Source of the DNA: Solanum dulcamara
Lineage: Eukaryota; Streptophyta; Magnoliopsida; Solanales; Solanaceae
Length of the DNA: 64,000 bases
Assembly (NCBI RefSeq): GCF_947179165.1
Contig: NC_077243.1
Location: 7,372,001-7,436,000 of the forward strand
Reading direction: 5' to 3'
Shown here one piece after another: positions 21,326 through 34,124 of this stretch. How positions within the stretch are numbered: the first letter of the stretch is position 1; each line of letters starts with the position of its first letter. A program made the position numbers and the translations under genes. The notes beneath the pieces are model-generated. The model was not told where the DNA came from. It worked only from the letters and a program-made list of their open reading frames with translations, and did no database searches.

Positions 21326-24300
21326 CTAGTTATCAGATTTGTGTCCCTGCAACTGCCTCCTCACCAGTGCTGTGTAGATCCCATTCTTGTTCAGAAGGTC
21401 ATCATGTGTGCCACTTTCCACTATTTGACCATCCGAAACAACAGCTACAGTGTTCGCGCTCTTGACTGTTGAAAGCCTATGCGCAATGACAAGAACGGTT
21501 CTACCTTTCATCAGGGAATCCATGGCATCCTGCATAGCATATACATACATTTATACAAGAGATCTCATGCCATTTAGTTGAACAATCAAAGGAGATCTAA
21601 GGCAGTCAGGTATCAAATCAAAAGCAGACCAGACCTGAACAAGATATTCACTTTCAGCATCCAGAGCACTCGTGGCCTCATCCAACAATAAAATCGTAGG
21701 GTTCATCAGCAGCGCTCTAGCTATTGCAATTCTCTGTTTCTGACCGCCAGAAAGTCTCAATCCTCGTTCTCCGACATGGGTTTTATATTGTTCGGGAAAT
21801 TTGGATACAAATTCATGAGCATTAGCCATTTTCTGTTCAAACAGCGATGTGATAACAGTTAGAATATTTGCAGAAGACTTTAATCAGACATTAGGGGCAT
21901 TGAAACTTACAGCTGCTTTTTCTATCTCATCACTGCTTGCTTTGCCACCCAATCCATAGGCAATATTTTCTTCAATGGAACAGTTAAAAAGAACAGGTTC
22001 CTGGCTCACTATACTAACCTGACATTTTCCAGAAGAAATAAGTACCTTAGGAATCTATAACTTGTAAAAGCTGAAACAAAGTCATTTTTATCTTTCAGAG
22101 GTGGGGAGGGGAGCCTGAGGCTACGGACATGTTGAAGAATGGTATGGTGAGGTGCTTATGAGATATGGTGCGGACATTTTTATATTTAGTTCCGGTTACC
22201 TTATGGTGTAGGTGCTTATGAGATATTTCAACCAGAGAAACCCCATTGAGCAAGATCTTCCCTTTAACGGGATCATAGAATCTTTCTATCAAATTTGCTA
22301 TTGTAGTCTGCAGCAAAGAATTCATGAGTTCTCCCTCTTTTTGACAAACTATAGAAACTTCAATGGAACTTTAACGACACAGGATCTTACCTTTCCACCA
22401 CCACTTGGACCAACCAGTGCAACCTTTGAACCAGATTGTAGTTTCATTGTTATACCCTGAATCAACAGAAGGTTTTCTCTTTTCTGTCAACAACCATTTT
22501 TGTTCATGTAGGTACAAGTTAAGAGGATATGTTCCTCACCTTGAGGACCATGTGGCTAGGACGGGATGGATAGGCGAACCAGACATCATCCAGTTCTACC
22601 TCTGCAGCTTGATCTCTGTAACAAAAGCAACCAACATTTGATTTAATCTTGTGGGACGTGACCGGCTATAGAAGCACAATCTGAATATTATAAGTCACAA
22701 TTTTGCCTCTGATCATGAGAATCAGAGGGGTTAAGTGCTTCATGATGAAAGTTCTGATATGATGGAACAAAATATATTATAACGACAAAGTGTATGGATG
22801 CATGTCAGAATTGAGGATACGAGAAGAACGTGATGCAGCAGGAAAGGCCAGCTTTTGGCAAACATCAAAAACATCATAAGTCACAATTTTGCCTCTGATC
22901 ATGAGAATCAGAGGGGTTAAGTGCTTCATGATGAAAGTTCTGATATGATGGAACAAAATATATTATAACGACAAAGTGCATGGATGCATGTCAGAATTGA
23001 GGATACGAGAACAACGTGATGCAGCAGGAAAGGCCAGCTTTTGGCAAACATCAAAAGAAATGAATTTGCATTTACAATGCGAGAACCAAAAAATGCATGC
23101 TTTTACTTCTAAGTCAGCTGGATATTTCAATATAAACAGAACTTTTAACATCCAGAAAAGTTAAAAAGGCATTTTCACATTGGTCACCAGTTGCATATTA
23201 TCAGATGAGTTATCAAGCATCTGTTCATAAATTGTCTTCCCATGAAACTAATTATTGTGTATGCCACAATTCCTTATGAAACTGTAATCTTTTAGCGGTA
23301 AAGAGGTATTGAGCAACAAGAATAAAGGAACAAACCCCAATGGACATAGGTTTCCTGATTTTGGCATGGATGATGTGCGGTCCAAGAGCTGAAAAACCCG
23401 TCTGCTGGCTCCAGCAGCTTTCATTGCTACAGTATATAATCCAGAAAGACCAGATACGGATGATCCAACTGTAAGAATGTAAAATTGTTACATCAATAAA
23501 GGATCTAAGAAAGAAATTAATAAATGCTAAAATATTACATAAGTTATGAGGCATCAAAGGTACATTTCACTTCAGACATTCATCAAAAGACAAAACCAGT
23601 GAGGGGGTCACCTGTTAAGCTATACAGTATAAAGGATGTAAGAGCTCCAGGTGTCATTGCGCCTTGGATTGTCAGAGTGGCTCCATATATTACTACTACA
23701 ATAACTGATAGAGTAGATGCTGCATTTAAACTTCCAGAGAAAAGGCCAACCACTTTCTGCAGAAGAAAACACAAGATATCAGGTTTTCCTTCTCATCCTC
23801 TTGCCATCTCTCTTATTCTCTCTCCTTTCTTTTCTTGTCAGAGGTGGAAGAATTAAGCAACTCACAGCTTGTCCAAGCCCAAGATTTAAGGTTTCATCAA
23901 CTTTCTCCGAATAGCGTGAAATCTCATAATCTTCCTGCGCAAATGATCTCACTGTGCGTATGGCGCCAAAAGTTTCCTAAACACAAACTTCACCTTGATT
24001 ACATGAGAATAAATTCTCACCATTGATAAAACTCTAGGATACTATGTTGCTTAGAATATTGAGAAAATAAGAAAAAAAATGAGGTAGTAAAGGATAAATA
24101 TTTTTGAAAAAAATTTGAAGGATACATAGTAACTACCAGCAAACATGAACTTCACAGCAATGTGAATATTCACAAAACACTGCAAAAAGACCCCAGCAGC
24201 AACTTGAACTCAACAGAATTAAGTAACAAGACTTTGTAGTATCATTTTTTTTGTTGAAAATTATCACACTGCTTCAAGGGAGTATAATTAACATGACTTC

Positions 24301-26651
24301 TCTTGGATGGAAATCAAGTGACGGCACATTTATGAACTACTTTAGAACTAGTTCAAATGAAAAACTCCATGCAAACATTCATTTTCAGAGGATGCAATAT
24401 TTAGTTTCTACAAGTTCCTTTTGAAGTACAGTGGTTCATTGCTAGGGGTCCAAACAACAATCACTCTGTCAATGCAAATTCGGAAAGTCTACTTCCAAAA
24501 AACTTTAACTAGAATACAACAGTGTATTTAACATGCAGGAAGGAATATTGAGAGAACCAGTTAACGTTACCATACTTTGTGTAGAAACGACTACCTATAT
24601 GAGCAAAGTGACAAACCTCAGCAATGGACGAGGCTACTGCTGCAGCAGCTTGAGTTTTGTGGGAAAGTTCACGCATGTAGCGACCAAATCTGCGTACTGC
24701 AACTGATATGACTGGTACAACAGCTAGCGACAACACTAGATTTATATTTTAAAAATCAGTAAGAATATAAGACAATAAAAAGAAGCTAGAAGGTGATAGG
24801 AAATCAAATACTATCTTTTCTTAAAAAGCTTTTATCCCTTTACATGTTAATTTCCATGATGTTTGAAACATAAACCCAAGACCAATAAATGCAGTAGCAA
24901 GATTCCTCAAAGCCTCCGAAAGATTAGTAGTTGCGGCATTCTTTATGATCTGGGTATCTTCAGATAGCCTACTGAGGAGCTCCCCAGTTCGAGTAACATC
25001 AAAGAAAGCTATCTCCTGAAGAATGCATTTGTCTTTAAGAAAAATCTTAAGGATGGAAAGAAAAACAAGACCAACTCTAACAAAGTGAGAAAGATAAAAC
25101 TTAATTAGAGGAAATTAGCCAGGAGTATGTAGTTACCTGGTGAACAAGGTGACTTAGCAGGCGCTTTCTCAAACAGGCTACAACCCTTTCACTAGCAGAA
25201 GAGAATAGCCATGCTCGAAGTGCCGTGCAAACAGAACTGTAGGAGGCAATTGTTGCAAAGTTAGACATCACAAAATGCAATTGAAGGGAAAACCCATAGT
25301 GGAGGGGCCAAGTGTCTCATTGTGCCCCCTTCTCCCCATATAAGGGTAAAATAGTAGAATACAACCTCCATGCAATTATTCAGGTTACCCATAATTAAAT
25401 TGAAGATTTTATTTAGCAGCATGAAAAGAGAGAAAAAGAAAGTTGGCCAAAAGTTGCAGGGAATACCCAACAATGACAATCAGAAAGATTTCAAGTATTG
25501 TGTTCTTGACAGCATTTAAAGCTTCTGATTTCTGTTCAGGTGTTTGGATATCACCTGAAACAATATCAATTATCTTTCCCCCAAATTTTGGCTGCAATTT
25601 GAGCATTATAAAGTTAGTGATAAGAAAATCTATGAAATCCAGCTTTTGCTTCAGTAGAAAAGCAGTGAAGTGAAAGAGGTACCTACAATCAAAATGCTTG
25701 ATGTTGCTGCAAACAGCAAAGCAATTGTCGCAAATACCAAACTTCCTGCTTCAGGCTTCGCCTGCAAAACAGGTGCATGTTAAAGGTTTAATTTAACTCC
25801 AGTGTCCACACAGTTTGCCAAAAACAGACACAAACAACATCCACTTACAAGTGAAAGGACTCTGCCAAATCCCACATTTGGTGCCTGAAGATGAAAATGA
25901 AGTTAGCTACTTGTACACTACAATAGGTAGTAATACAGATGATTTGAAAGCAAAACTTAATTTACCTGAACAGAATCACCATGCTCAAGGTCTCCTAGCT
26001 GACCATCTTCAGCACCATTTCTCTTTCTCCCTAACTATAAAAACGAAACAACAATAAAAAACCCAAAAAAATAATCAGCTAAAATACAAATCATCTCCTT
26101 GCTCAACCAAATTCTCAAAGCTACTAATGTGATACTCCTCACAATTAGCACTACATGCTTAATGATTATGAATCTGAAATAATAAGTTATAACATAGATA
26201 CACGTTTCTAACTTTCTATGCAGTAAACTTCAAATTGGACAAGCTTCCCCTTAAGCCTTAACCAAATAGAGATGGATTAAGTCAAGTTTCAATTGCCATG
26301 ACGATGTTCTAACCAAACTAAACACCCAGGATCCTATGAAGCATAAAACCCCATGCAAATATATACAATCAGAACTTGGGGCTAATTAATATAGTGACAA
26401 TATAGAACATCATGACCTAACAACCTCAATTCGCAGAAAACTTTCAACTCCGTACAATAAATGTTGCGTGCGATTCAAACACATAGAAATGATGGATTTA
26501 CAGAGGCCTATAAACAGAAACTCACAAAACCCAACAATGAAAGGGGGATTTAAATTTATACTAGTTAATAGAGAGAAAAACTTACAGCAGGTCTGTCTAA
26601 CAATGGAGTTCTGGCATTACCCAAGCCATGCCCATGCCCATGGCCGTCCAT
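21326..26651 (-). CDS. ALS1: Half-size ABC transporter, ALS1/ABCB27 (TAP-like) type, 17 exons, 636 aa
   Basis: Exons (minus): 26651-26586, 26034-25966, 25884-25849, 25761-25687, 25591-25467, 25236-25137, 25015-24844, 24735-24617, 23976-23866, 23756-23612, 23468-23336, 22615-22540, 22456-22391, 22307-22200, 22018-21911, 21832-21635, 21529-21326 (TAG). All junctions are GT-AG and in frame. The N-terminus is His/Gly rich (MDGHGHGHG). Residues about 50-350 form one membrane domain. The nucleotide-binding domain has the A-loop Tyr399, Walker A GPSGGGKTT (425-433), Q-loop Gln473, signature LSGGQ (530-534), Walker B ILLLDE with Glu555, SALD and switch His586, all intact, so ATPase activity is expected. 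Length matches ALS1 (about 640 aa). Known homologues are tonoplast half transporters, presumably acting as dimers, needed for aluminium tolerance; the substrate here is inferred. Intron 11 holds a recent tandem duplication. Confidence 0.92.
22691..23056. repeat. Recent 186 bp tandem duplication in ALS1 intron 11
   Basis: 22691-22870 and 22877-23056 are nearly identical (two mismatches seen, near 22797/22983 and 22826/23012 in the two copies) at an offset of 186 bp with a 6 bp spacer. Both copies lie inside the intron 23335-22616, so the coding sequence is unaffected. Confidence 0.92.
23977..24616 (-). other. Intron 8 of the ALS1-type gene (640 bp)
   Basis: Lies between the GTTTGTC donor (24616) and the TAG acceptor (23978-23977); no inserted element is recognised. 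Confidence 0.7.
26035..26585 (-). other. Intron 1 of the ALS1-type gene (551 bp)
   Basis: Lies between the GTAAGT donor (26585) and the ATAG acceptor (26036-26035). AT-rich, nothing else recognised. Confidence 0.75.
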
Positions 26652-26761
26652 GGATTCTGAGTGGAAGTGTGGTGGTCACAGGTAGAGCTCCAAAGTTTCA
26701 AAATGGAAGGAAGTGTGGGAGTAAATGGTGAAATGGGTGGGTGGGTTCTTATATTTGATTT

Positions 26762-26771
26762 GTATATAATG
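26762..26771 (-). promoter_or_regulatory. Putative TATA box of the ALS1-type gene
   Basis: Minus-strand CATTATATAC lies about 112 nt upstream of the ATG at 26651, implying a 5' UTR near 80 nt. Assigned by position only. Confidence 0.4.
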
Positions 26772-27580
26772 TGACGAAAGAATTTGTCGTGTAGCATTGA
26801 TAAGTTATCTTAGTGGGGGAATTTCTTGGAGATCAAGACGGAAGACCCCATGTTCCTCTTGCTCAGAATAAAGACAGATTTTATATAGGTAATTGCTTAT
26901 CTCATTTGCAGGCATAACAATTTTGTCACACTAACAAGTGTTCTCAAATTGAATCTTTTTGACCACTTATATTTTTCAAGTCAAAATATAGGGATTTCAG
27001 GATAAATATGCCTTTTTAAAAAATATAAGAACAAAATATGATTGAATGATTTTACTGCCTTGTTGCTTATAAGCCACAGGAAAATTAGCCATACGTGGCT
27101 GAAAGTAACTTAAAATGAGTTACTTCCTTAAAAGACCGAAATAAGTCGTTAAAAAATGGTGGGCCCAACCCGGTTAGTTGGGATCCTTGACTTTTGAGCA
27201 TCTTTTCCATCTTCAAAATAAACGGCTAAATATTGTGTGTATTAAAGCAATTCAAATAAAGTGATAATATAAATTAATTACTAACTTTAGTTAATTGTTA
27301 TTGTTATTTTTAACGTATCACTTGAAAGAATATGGTTAGCTAATTAGATAACTAAATTAAACTGTGTGATACATCGATTCTTATCTATTATTAAACTGTT
27401 ATAACTTTCTTGGAAAATGGAAAGACACGAAAATGGCTTATAAATTTTAATGAGTAGTTGCTTGGAAATCAATAGCACAAGTCCATGCGTAGACTAAAGT
27501 CTCACCAACTCACAAGTGTTTAAAGTAGTACAATATCATTTTCCAAATCTTGCACTCGTGGCTTACCACTCTTTACCTAA

Positions 27581-27611
<31 letters not shown>

Positions 27612-27928
27612 GCCCATTGGAATGGCATTTCAGGCTTATTCACTATTTATTTTAACTATGGAATTTTGCAAATATTTGTAGACATGAATTAGTTACGAGA
27701 GAATCTATGTGTTGTTATGTGTAAAAATTAGTTATGTAGGCTTAAGTTATTCAAATAATATTAGTTATTCTACGTTTTATCTTGCATAAAATCATACATA
27801 GATTCTCTCATAACGTATACATATATAAGTCGTGCGGATTTCTACATTACAAATCAATCATTATATTAATATTATAGATAAATAACTTATTTCTTAATCA
27901 ACTACCAAACATAGTATTATTTATAGGG
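26772..27928. other. Upstream intergenic region of ALS1
   Basis: AT-rich DNA with an (ATT)10 microsatellite at 27581-27610. No gene is seen. Confidence 0.5.
27581..27610. repeat. (ATT)10 microsatellite
   Basis: Ten uninterrupted ATT units. Confidence 0.95.
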
Positions 27929-29337
27929 ATAATACACAAGTACACTCCTCAACTATAACCAAAATCGCTAGGACACACCTTAACTATACATGAGTTTTAT
28001 AACCCTCTCCCCCCCTCTGAATTATTTTAAAGTGTAATAAACACACCCTTCAGTACTAAGGTGGCACAGAGAATGTGTTCACTCTCTTGGAGGCATGTGA
28101 GAGACGAAAAAGAAGTATTAAAATATGATTAATTTGGACGCATGTCCATTTTCATTATTAATTAATACACATAAGTAGTTAACATTAAAACTTAAGTTGA
28201 TATATTTTTAATTAATTTTTTAAAATAGAGCCCAATTTTATCATTTTTAGAAATATAAATATTTTTTCACAACATACTTAAATTGTCAGTGATTTTTTCC
28301 AGATATTTCATCAATTTGTATAATACCAGAAGAATTTTTCTTTTTTACTCAAACACTTAACATGAAATTCGGGGAAAAAATTGCATATTAGAGACTTAGT
28401 TTAGGAAATTTATGGTGAGCACAATTTAAATTAAATTCCTTTTTTAAAAAAATATTTTTTAATTATCCTCTCAATCATCAATTGTCTACGTCATATCCCA
28501 ACCTACCCCCATCACAACCCCTCGCCCCAGCCCTCACCCCCGATTTAATTTTTCGTTGATATAGCACCCCCACCCTTACCTCCAACCCACTCCAGTTTCG
28601 GTTTGATTCTCAAATACAGTGACTCCCCGCCTCCTTCTCTTCTTTTTTCACATCAATTAGCCGGTTACTTCATCTTGCCCAAATAATTTTTGAATGAGAA
28701 CAGTTGTATTTCATAACCCAAATTCGATCAACAAAAGGACCGCAATGTTTAATTTTTCTCGAATTGGAATTTCAATTTTAGGGTAACTTCTTCGATGTAG
28801 ATTTCAGATCAAGTTTTATGAGATTCATTTTTTACTTTTTTTGTTCGGTCACAAATTTTAGTTGGATACAAGAGATCCAACATTTTAAATTCAAATTGAA
28901 TAGCTTGAGTTTTTGACCATTGGAGTGTTATTTTGTGGTAGATTTAGAGGTAGGTGATAAAATATATGATTTCGATGGTGATGAAGGAATGAATTTGGAG
29001 GAGGGTTACAATTTTCATGGTGGTTGCTATAAGTTTTAATGGTGGAAATAGTGGGTTTAGTGGTTATGGGGGGTGTAGTGATAGTAATGAAGGAGGGGGA
29101 ATTAAATGACATGGATTTTTTAATTATTTTTTTTAGATCTGACGATTAAGTGATGTGGCGCTGACGTAAGAATGATGTGGAGGCTAGTGTAAAACACTTC
29201 CCTTCACGCGAGTGATTATATAGGTTTTAGGTGTGTTTATTACACTTTAAAATAATTCAAAGGGATAATAGGACCATGTATGGTTAAGGTATGTCATAGC
29301 AATTTCGATATAGTCGAGGGGGGTACTTGTGTATTAT
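27929..29337. mobile_element. Non-autonomous DNA transposon with long inverted repeats (1.4 kb)
   Basis: The left arm runs from ATAATACACAAGTACACTCC through TAGGACACACCTTAACTATA to GAATTATTTTAAAGTGTAAT. It is mirrored at the right by the complement of GGGGGTACTTGTGTATTAT, ATGGTTAAGGTATGTCATAG and ATTACACTTTAAAATAATTC. The imperfect arms span about 110 bp. Long arms and the size suggest a Mutator-like derivative, but no clean 9 bp TSD is visible. The interior has no transposase; the open frame at 29112-28891 is Pro/Ser/Thr/His low complexity. Confidence 0.65.
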
Positions 29338-29643
29338 TATATGAAATTTACGCACTCACGTTCATGACCAGCTCTATGCCTTACAAAAATAAGGCAATTG
29401 CCTTAGGCCCCTAAATTTGAGGGGCCTTATTTTTCAACAATAATAAAATTATTATAGGTACTTTTAAAATAAAATAAAATTATATTATCCATTTCAATTT
29501 TTAGTTTAATATTCAAAAGTCTTTTTTAAATTATTTTTTTTATTAAACTTCAAACTCTAAATGAAGTTAAAACAGACAAACAAATTGAACCGAAGGTAGT
29601 ATTATTTATAAAAAAATAATTTTTCCTATAAAAAGAAAGAAAC

Positions 29644-29874
29644 TGTTAGGAAATGGATGTTGTTTTCCCAAGTGGGGCTCACTTAAAAGTGGACAAGTTG
29701 CCCACTTGGTCTTCTTTTTCTTCATAGTTGTTGCTTGTCTTCTTATATAAATGTCATCCTTGGCATTAAGAAGAACACACAGAGATACACTGATATGACA
29801 ATTATCTCTTGTTCTCTCGTGCTCTCACTATCTTTCTTTCTAATTAATTTACAAAGTTAGTTTATTTTACAACA
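29644..29874 (+). repeat. Copia 5' LTR
   Basis: TGTTAGG... to ...TTACAACA; over 90 percent alike to 37007-37238 by eye, with a TATATAAA promoter motif at 29743-29750. Confidence 0.9.
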
Positions 29875-29949
29875 CGTTATCAGCACGAGCCTCCATCGCT
29901 TTGAACTATATTTTTAAAGAGGTAATAAATGGGTAAGAATTTTATTTTC

Positions 29950-30233
29950 TTAACATATTTAATATCTCAAAACTTGAATTTATTGTTCTTGATATTTCTG
30001 GAAAAGGCTACTCATCATGGGCACTAGATGCCAAATTACATCTAGAATTGATAGATCTGGCAAACACCATCAAAGATGACAATACGTCATCTAGTCAAGA
30101 CCGTGCCAAAACCAAGATATTTCTCCGTCATCATCTTGACGAGGGGCTAAAATTACAATAACTCATATTAAAAGACCCCTTTAAACTGTGGAAAAATTTT
30201 TAAAAAAGATGACCACTTGAAGTTGGTCATGCT
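29950..30233 (+). pseudogene. Copia gag, 5' part
   Basis: The translation contains LEFIVLDISGKGYSSWALD and KLHLELIDLANTI, then KIFLRHHLDEGLKLQ followed by a stop: the Copia-type gag (UBN2-like) N-terminus. It is cut by the MITE at 30234 and resumes at 30986. Confidence 0.8.
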
Positions 30234-30977
30234 TAGGGCTGGGCGTTCGGTATTCGGTGCGGTATTTTCAAAATTCGGGTTCGGTAATTCGATAATCAGT
30301 AATTCAAAGTATATACCAAATACTGAACTTTCAAACTTCGATTTGGTAATTTAGTAATCGATAAATCAAATTTTGATTCGGTACGGTATTCGGTAATACC
30401 AAATTGAAGTCGAAGTCCACTAAACAGCAATGTTAATTTAGTTGTGTTTAGTCATTTGAGCTTTTACTAAAACCAACCGTCAATAATTTTATGCATTTCA
30501 TTGTCATTTTATTTTTCTCTTCTTTTGGATTCAAGTTTATTCAATACATTCTCAAGTATTTGTGTTGTTTCGACTTGGATGGAGCCAGTTGACAAATTTT
30601 TCAAACTTCTTACTGATGAGTGGACAGAACTGTGATATATCAAAATCAAGGATATGATTTTTCTGAATTTTAGAATTAATTGTCCAACTACTGTTTTGAA
30701 AAAAATGTGAAAATGGAATATTGTCAATGATGGCCAGAAGGATAAAATATTATTAAAAGTTAATTATGGCAAACAAATGAAAATGGACAAGTAAAGAGAA
30801 TTTAATTTCGATTTACCGAATACTGAATGGTATAATTGTAAATCCCGAATATCAAAACTGAAATACCAAATTTTATATTTCAGTATTGAATACCGAATTG
30901 AATTACCGAAATACCGAAATACCAAAATATCAGTTCAGATCAATAATTCAGTTTTTGATATTTTATGCCCAGTCCTA
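30234..30977. mobile_element. hAT-type MITE nested in Copia gag
   Basis: Perfect 8 bp TSD GTCATGCT (30226-30233 and 30978-30985). The termini TAGGGCTGGGC and the complement TAGGACTGGGC form the inverted repeats. The interior repeats the words TTCGGTAT and GGTAATTCG at the left, and ACCGAAATACCGAA at the right, giving long imperfect self-complementarity. No transposase is present. Removing the element and one TSD restores gag continuity. Confidence 0.88.
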
Positions 30978-30985
30978 GTCATGCT

Positions 30986-31105
30986 TCCACAAGCACGTCA
31001 TGATTGGCTAAATCTGAGATTAATGAGTTTCAAAAATATAACTGAATATAATTCTGTCTTATTTAAAATTATAGCTCAATTAAATTTATGGAGAGAAAAA
31101 ATTAC
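30986..31105 (+). pseudogene. Copia gag, middle part
   Basis: The reading frame resumes as ARHDWLNLRLMSFKNITEYN and SVLFKIIAQLNLW after the MITE, then is cut by the tail insertion and the solo LTR. Confidence 0.75.
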
Positions 31106-31155
31106 TACAACAATAACAACCCAGTGAAATTCCACAACGTGGAATCTGAATAAAT
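31106..31155 (-). mobile_element. Tiny LINE/SINE tail insertion in gag
   Basis: The minus strand reads CCACGTTGTGGAATTTCACT, then GGG and a short TTG-type tail, the last about 45 bp of the LINE-form tail. A-rich GAAAAAA words on both sides may be the TSD. Confidence 0.55.
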
Positions 31156-31165
31156 GGAAAAAAAC

Positions 31166-34120
31166 TGTCACGATCCAACTCCGTTGGACGTGACTGATGC
31201 CCGAACTGGACACCCATACACATATATGTTGTCTATAACCAATTCACAAGTAAACATAATATGGGACTTAAGGAAATAGAATGTCATATCAAAACTGTCC
31301 CATATTTATATATTAATGCGACCTGTCTCCTGAGGAGTTATAACATCAAAGGTAATATGATACGTAAGCCGACAAGGCTGCCACTACACATCACATTCCA
31401 AAATATACATGTATATATGTAAGCCGACTAGGCTGCCACTATGAATAGGAACGTTCCTAAATATATGTCATACTAGTACAGCTGGATAACATATATATAC
31501 CACTCACATATATGTCTACAGACCTCTAAGAACATCAATAGTAACATATGACGGGACAGGGCTCCGTCGTACCCATGGATAAATAAATATATACATCAAA
31601 ATATCTATACCGAAATTCTAGGCTCCGAAGCAATGGAGCACTTCCAAAATAGTTGAGTGAAAATCTTAAGCTAGCGGATCCCCAAAATGAATATCTGTAT
31701 CTGCGAGCATGAAACGCAGCCCTCCCGAAGAAAGGGGGTCAGTACGATATATGTACTGAGTATATAAAGCATAACATATCATAAATGAGATCACATCTGA
31801 AGTAGAGATTCAGGAGACAAGTATGATACTCAAGAAATCACTGTACATGTGCCTTATGAAATAAAATCATGCATGATTATATCATATATCATATTCGGCT
31901 CATTATGTACTCGGTGAATCTGTCATATACATCTATTATATTTGGACCATCATGGGGATCGACACCATCATCACATCATCATGTCATCATATCATATCAT
32001 CGTATATGTATATATACCGTACCCGGCCCTCTAGTAAGAGACTTGGTGAATAATGTAGTGAAACTGTGCACGAATACATATCCGGCTCGGGACTCGGTGA
32101 AAGATACATTAAAGCAAGTACAAGTAGAGTAATGAGTAACCATATGCATTTAAATCTTTATTTGAGACTCAATAGAATAATTAAAATGGACCATCATTTG
32201 AAAATCAAGACAATAGTCATTTCAAGTAACCTTCGATTGCCGTTATAAATCATGCCAAATATGAATTATATCGAAGCATAAATTATACTAAAATATGAAT
32301 TTTACCAACTAGGATGGCTGGAACCATACATATAAGTCAAGGTATAACGATCTACATTCTGAAAATTTAAAACATTAGCCATCCTAATATACCTAAGAAT
32401 AAGAGTTTTTTTGGAATTTATACTTTCGTCGTTCGTTTGTTTCATATGGATCATGCCAAAAGAAAGAAGTTAGCTTTACATACCTTTAGGGTTACTTGCA
32501 CACAATACGTATATGCTGCCCAATATTGTCTCAACCTATATTAAAATGTTAAGCACTATGGTTAAGCTATGGTAAGGCATAAAACGTACTCTATCGTTAG
32601 TAGGTTATTTCTGAAAATTTGGACAGTATCTCCCCTGAATTTCATCACCATTTTTCGAGTATATAAAAGCAAAACTGGGTTTTAGAGTCTAAATAAAAGT
32701 TTTAGATCTATGCAATATCTTTTCAAAACATCTTTAATCACTCAAAACAGAGCTTTACACATGAGTTATGCTAAAATTACTAACAGCAGTCCCATCCAAA
32801 AACGGGTTTGCCAAGCAAAAGTCTAGGCAGCAACTCCCTACAATTCGTACTTTCTGATTAACTCCAAAACAGCCCAAACAATGCATAAATTCAGCACCAT
32901 TTACTTAACAACAACAACGACCTTATTCATAAGTTATATATCAATAAATCCCTGCACAACTACTTTAAAAGTGACCTTAAAACAGTCCACATCTAACACA
33001 TGTCGACAACAATATTAGCAGACAGATTTCTATCTCCAATTAGCTCTTGTAATTAATTCAATTTAACCCATATAAATATGTTATTCTACTTCAACTAATT
33101 TTTACACATCCTTTATAGTTTACACCTTAAACATCCCTTAACCATATCATACACAAAAACAACATCTAACAGCCCCAACATAACTTACAACACAATAGCA
33201 TATTTGAACTCAAAAATCCTTACACCAAAAACATGTAAAATCTCTTCTCAATTTCGTCTTTAAAAATACCAAAAATGAGCAATAAATTTTCCTTTAACAT
33301 CTTTAATTTCCTTATTAGACTTATACAACAATGTCCTAAATCATTCTTCTCAAAACAAACCAAAGATCAAAGTAATTCTCAAAAGTTAGAAACCAAAATT
33401 TTTGGACAGCTTTCCAAAATTTTCAGATTTATGTTTCCAACATCCATAGCATGATTCCAATGAATTTCATGGAAGAATCAAGTTAAAATAATAAATAATC
33501 AACTTACCTTAACCTTGGAGAGATTTTTGAAGTTCAAGGAGTGTTGGGACGTTATTGGATAGGTTTTGAGATAAGGGAGAAGTGGGAGACAATTCTGGAA
33601 GTTTTGTGAAGTGTAGAGCTGAAAATTGTCTGATCTTTGTTCCTTTTAATGTGGCTCTTTTGGATCGATTTTGGGCTAATTTTTGGACTAAAAATAGTTT
33701 ATTATGTGAAAACATATTAGGCTTTTGTCCCAAAAAAATTATTGGAGTTTGGCAACCCAAAATCCTCATCCATTCCACCAACAATGGGCTGCCAGAAAAA
33801 TTTCAGAATTGGGTTTTTCCACAATTAACTTATATTGGCCCAACAATAAGTCATTACTTAGCTTAATAGTACCATATAACCAACCCATTAAATATACACC
33901 ATGTCCGAATCTTAATACCTATTACTTCAACTTACTATTCCTCTTAGAATTAAAAAAATCACATGTCACCTTTAAAATTTCAAACAATTGCCACACTCTC
34001 GATCCATTTCCAACCAATACATTCATCTACAAGTCATGATTTCTCATACATATATGAATATTCCACACTGAGTACAATATACTAAAATGTTAGCAAATAA
34101 AAAAAATATGGGGTATTACA
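31166..34120 (-). mobile_element. Large solo LTR (2.95 kb) nested in Copia gag
   Basis: The termini are TGTCACGATCC (31166) and GGGTATTACA (34120). On the minus strand this gives TGTAATACCC...GGATCGTGACA, the TG..CA of an LTR. Flanks AAAAC and AAAAT differ by one base, compatible with an aged 5 bp TSD. It shares termini and the word block GGGGTCAGTAC..ATGTACTGAGTA with 55070-57219, so both belong to one long-LTR family, probably Gypsy. Gag sequence continues directly on both sides, and no internal retroelement domain is present; open frames inside show no domain. Confidence 0.72.
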
Positions 34121-34124
34121 AAAA

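Noticed and set aside
28891..29112. 73-codon open frame in the long-TIR element
   Set aside because: Low-complexity Thr/Pro/Ile/His composition; not a transposase.
33509..34039. Open frames inside the 2.95 kb solo LTR
   Set aside because: No retroelement domain; LTR sequence only.
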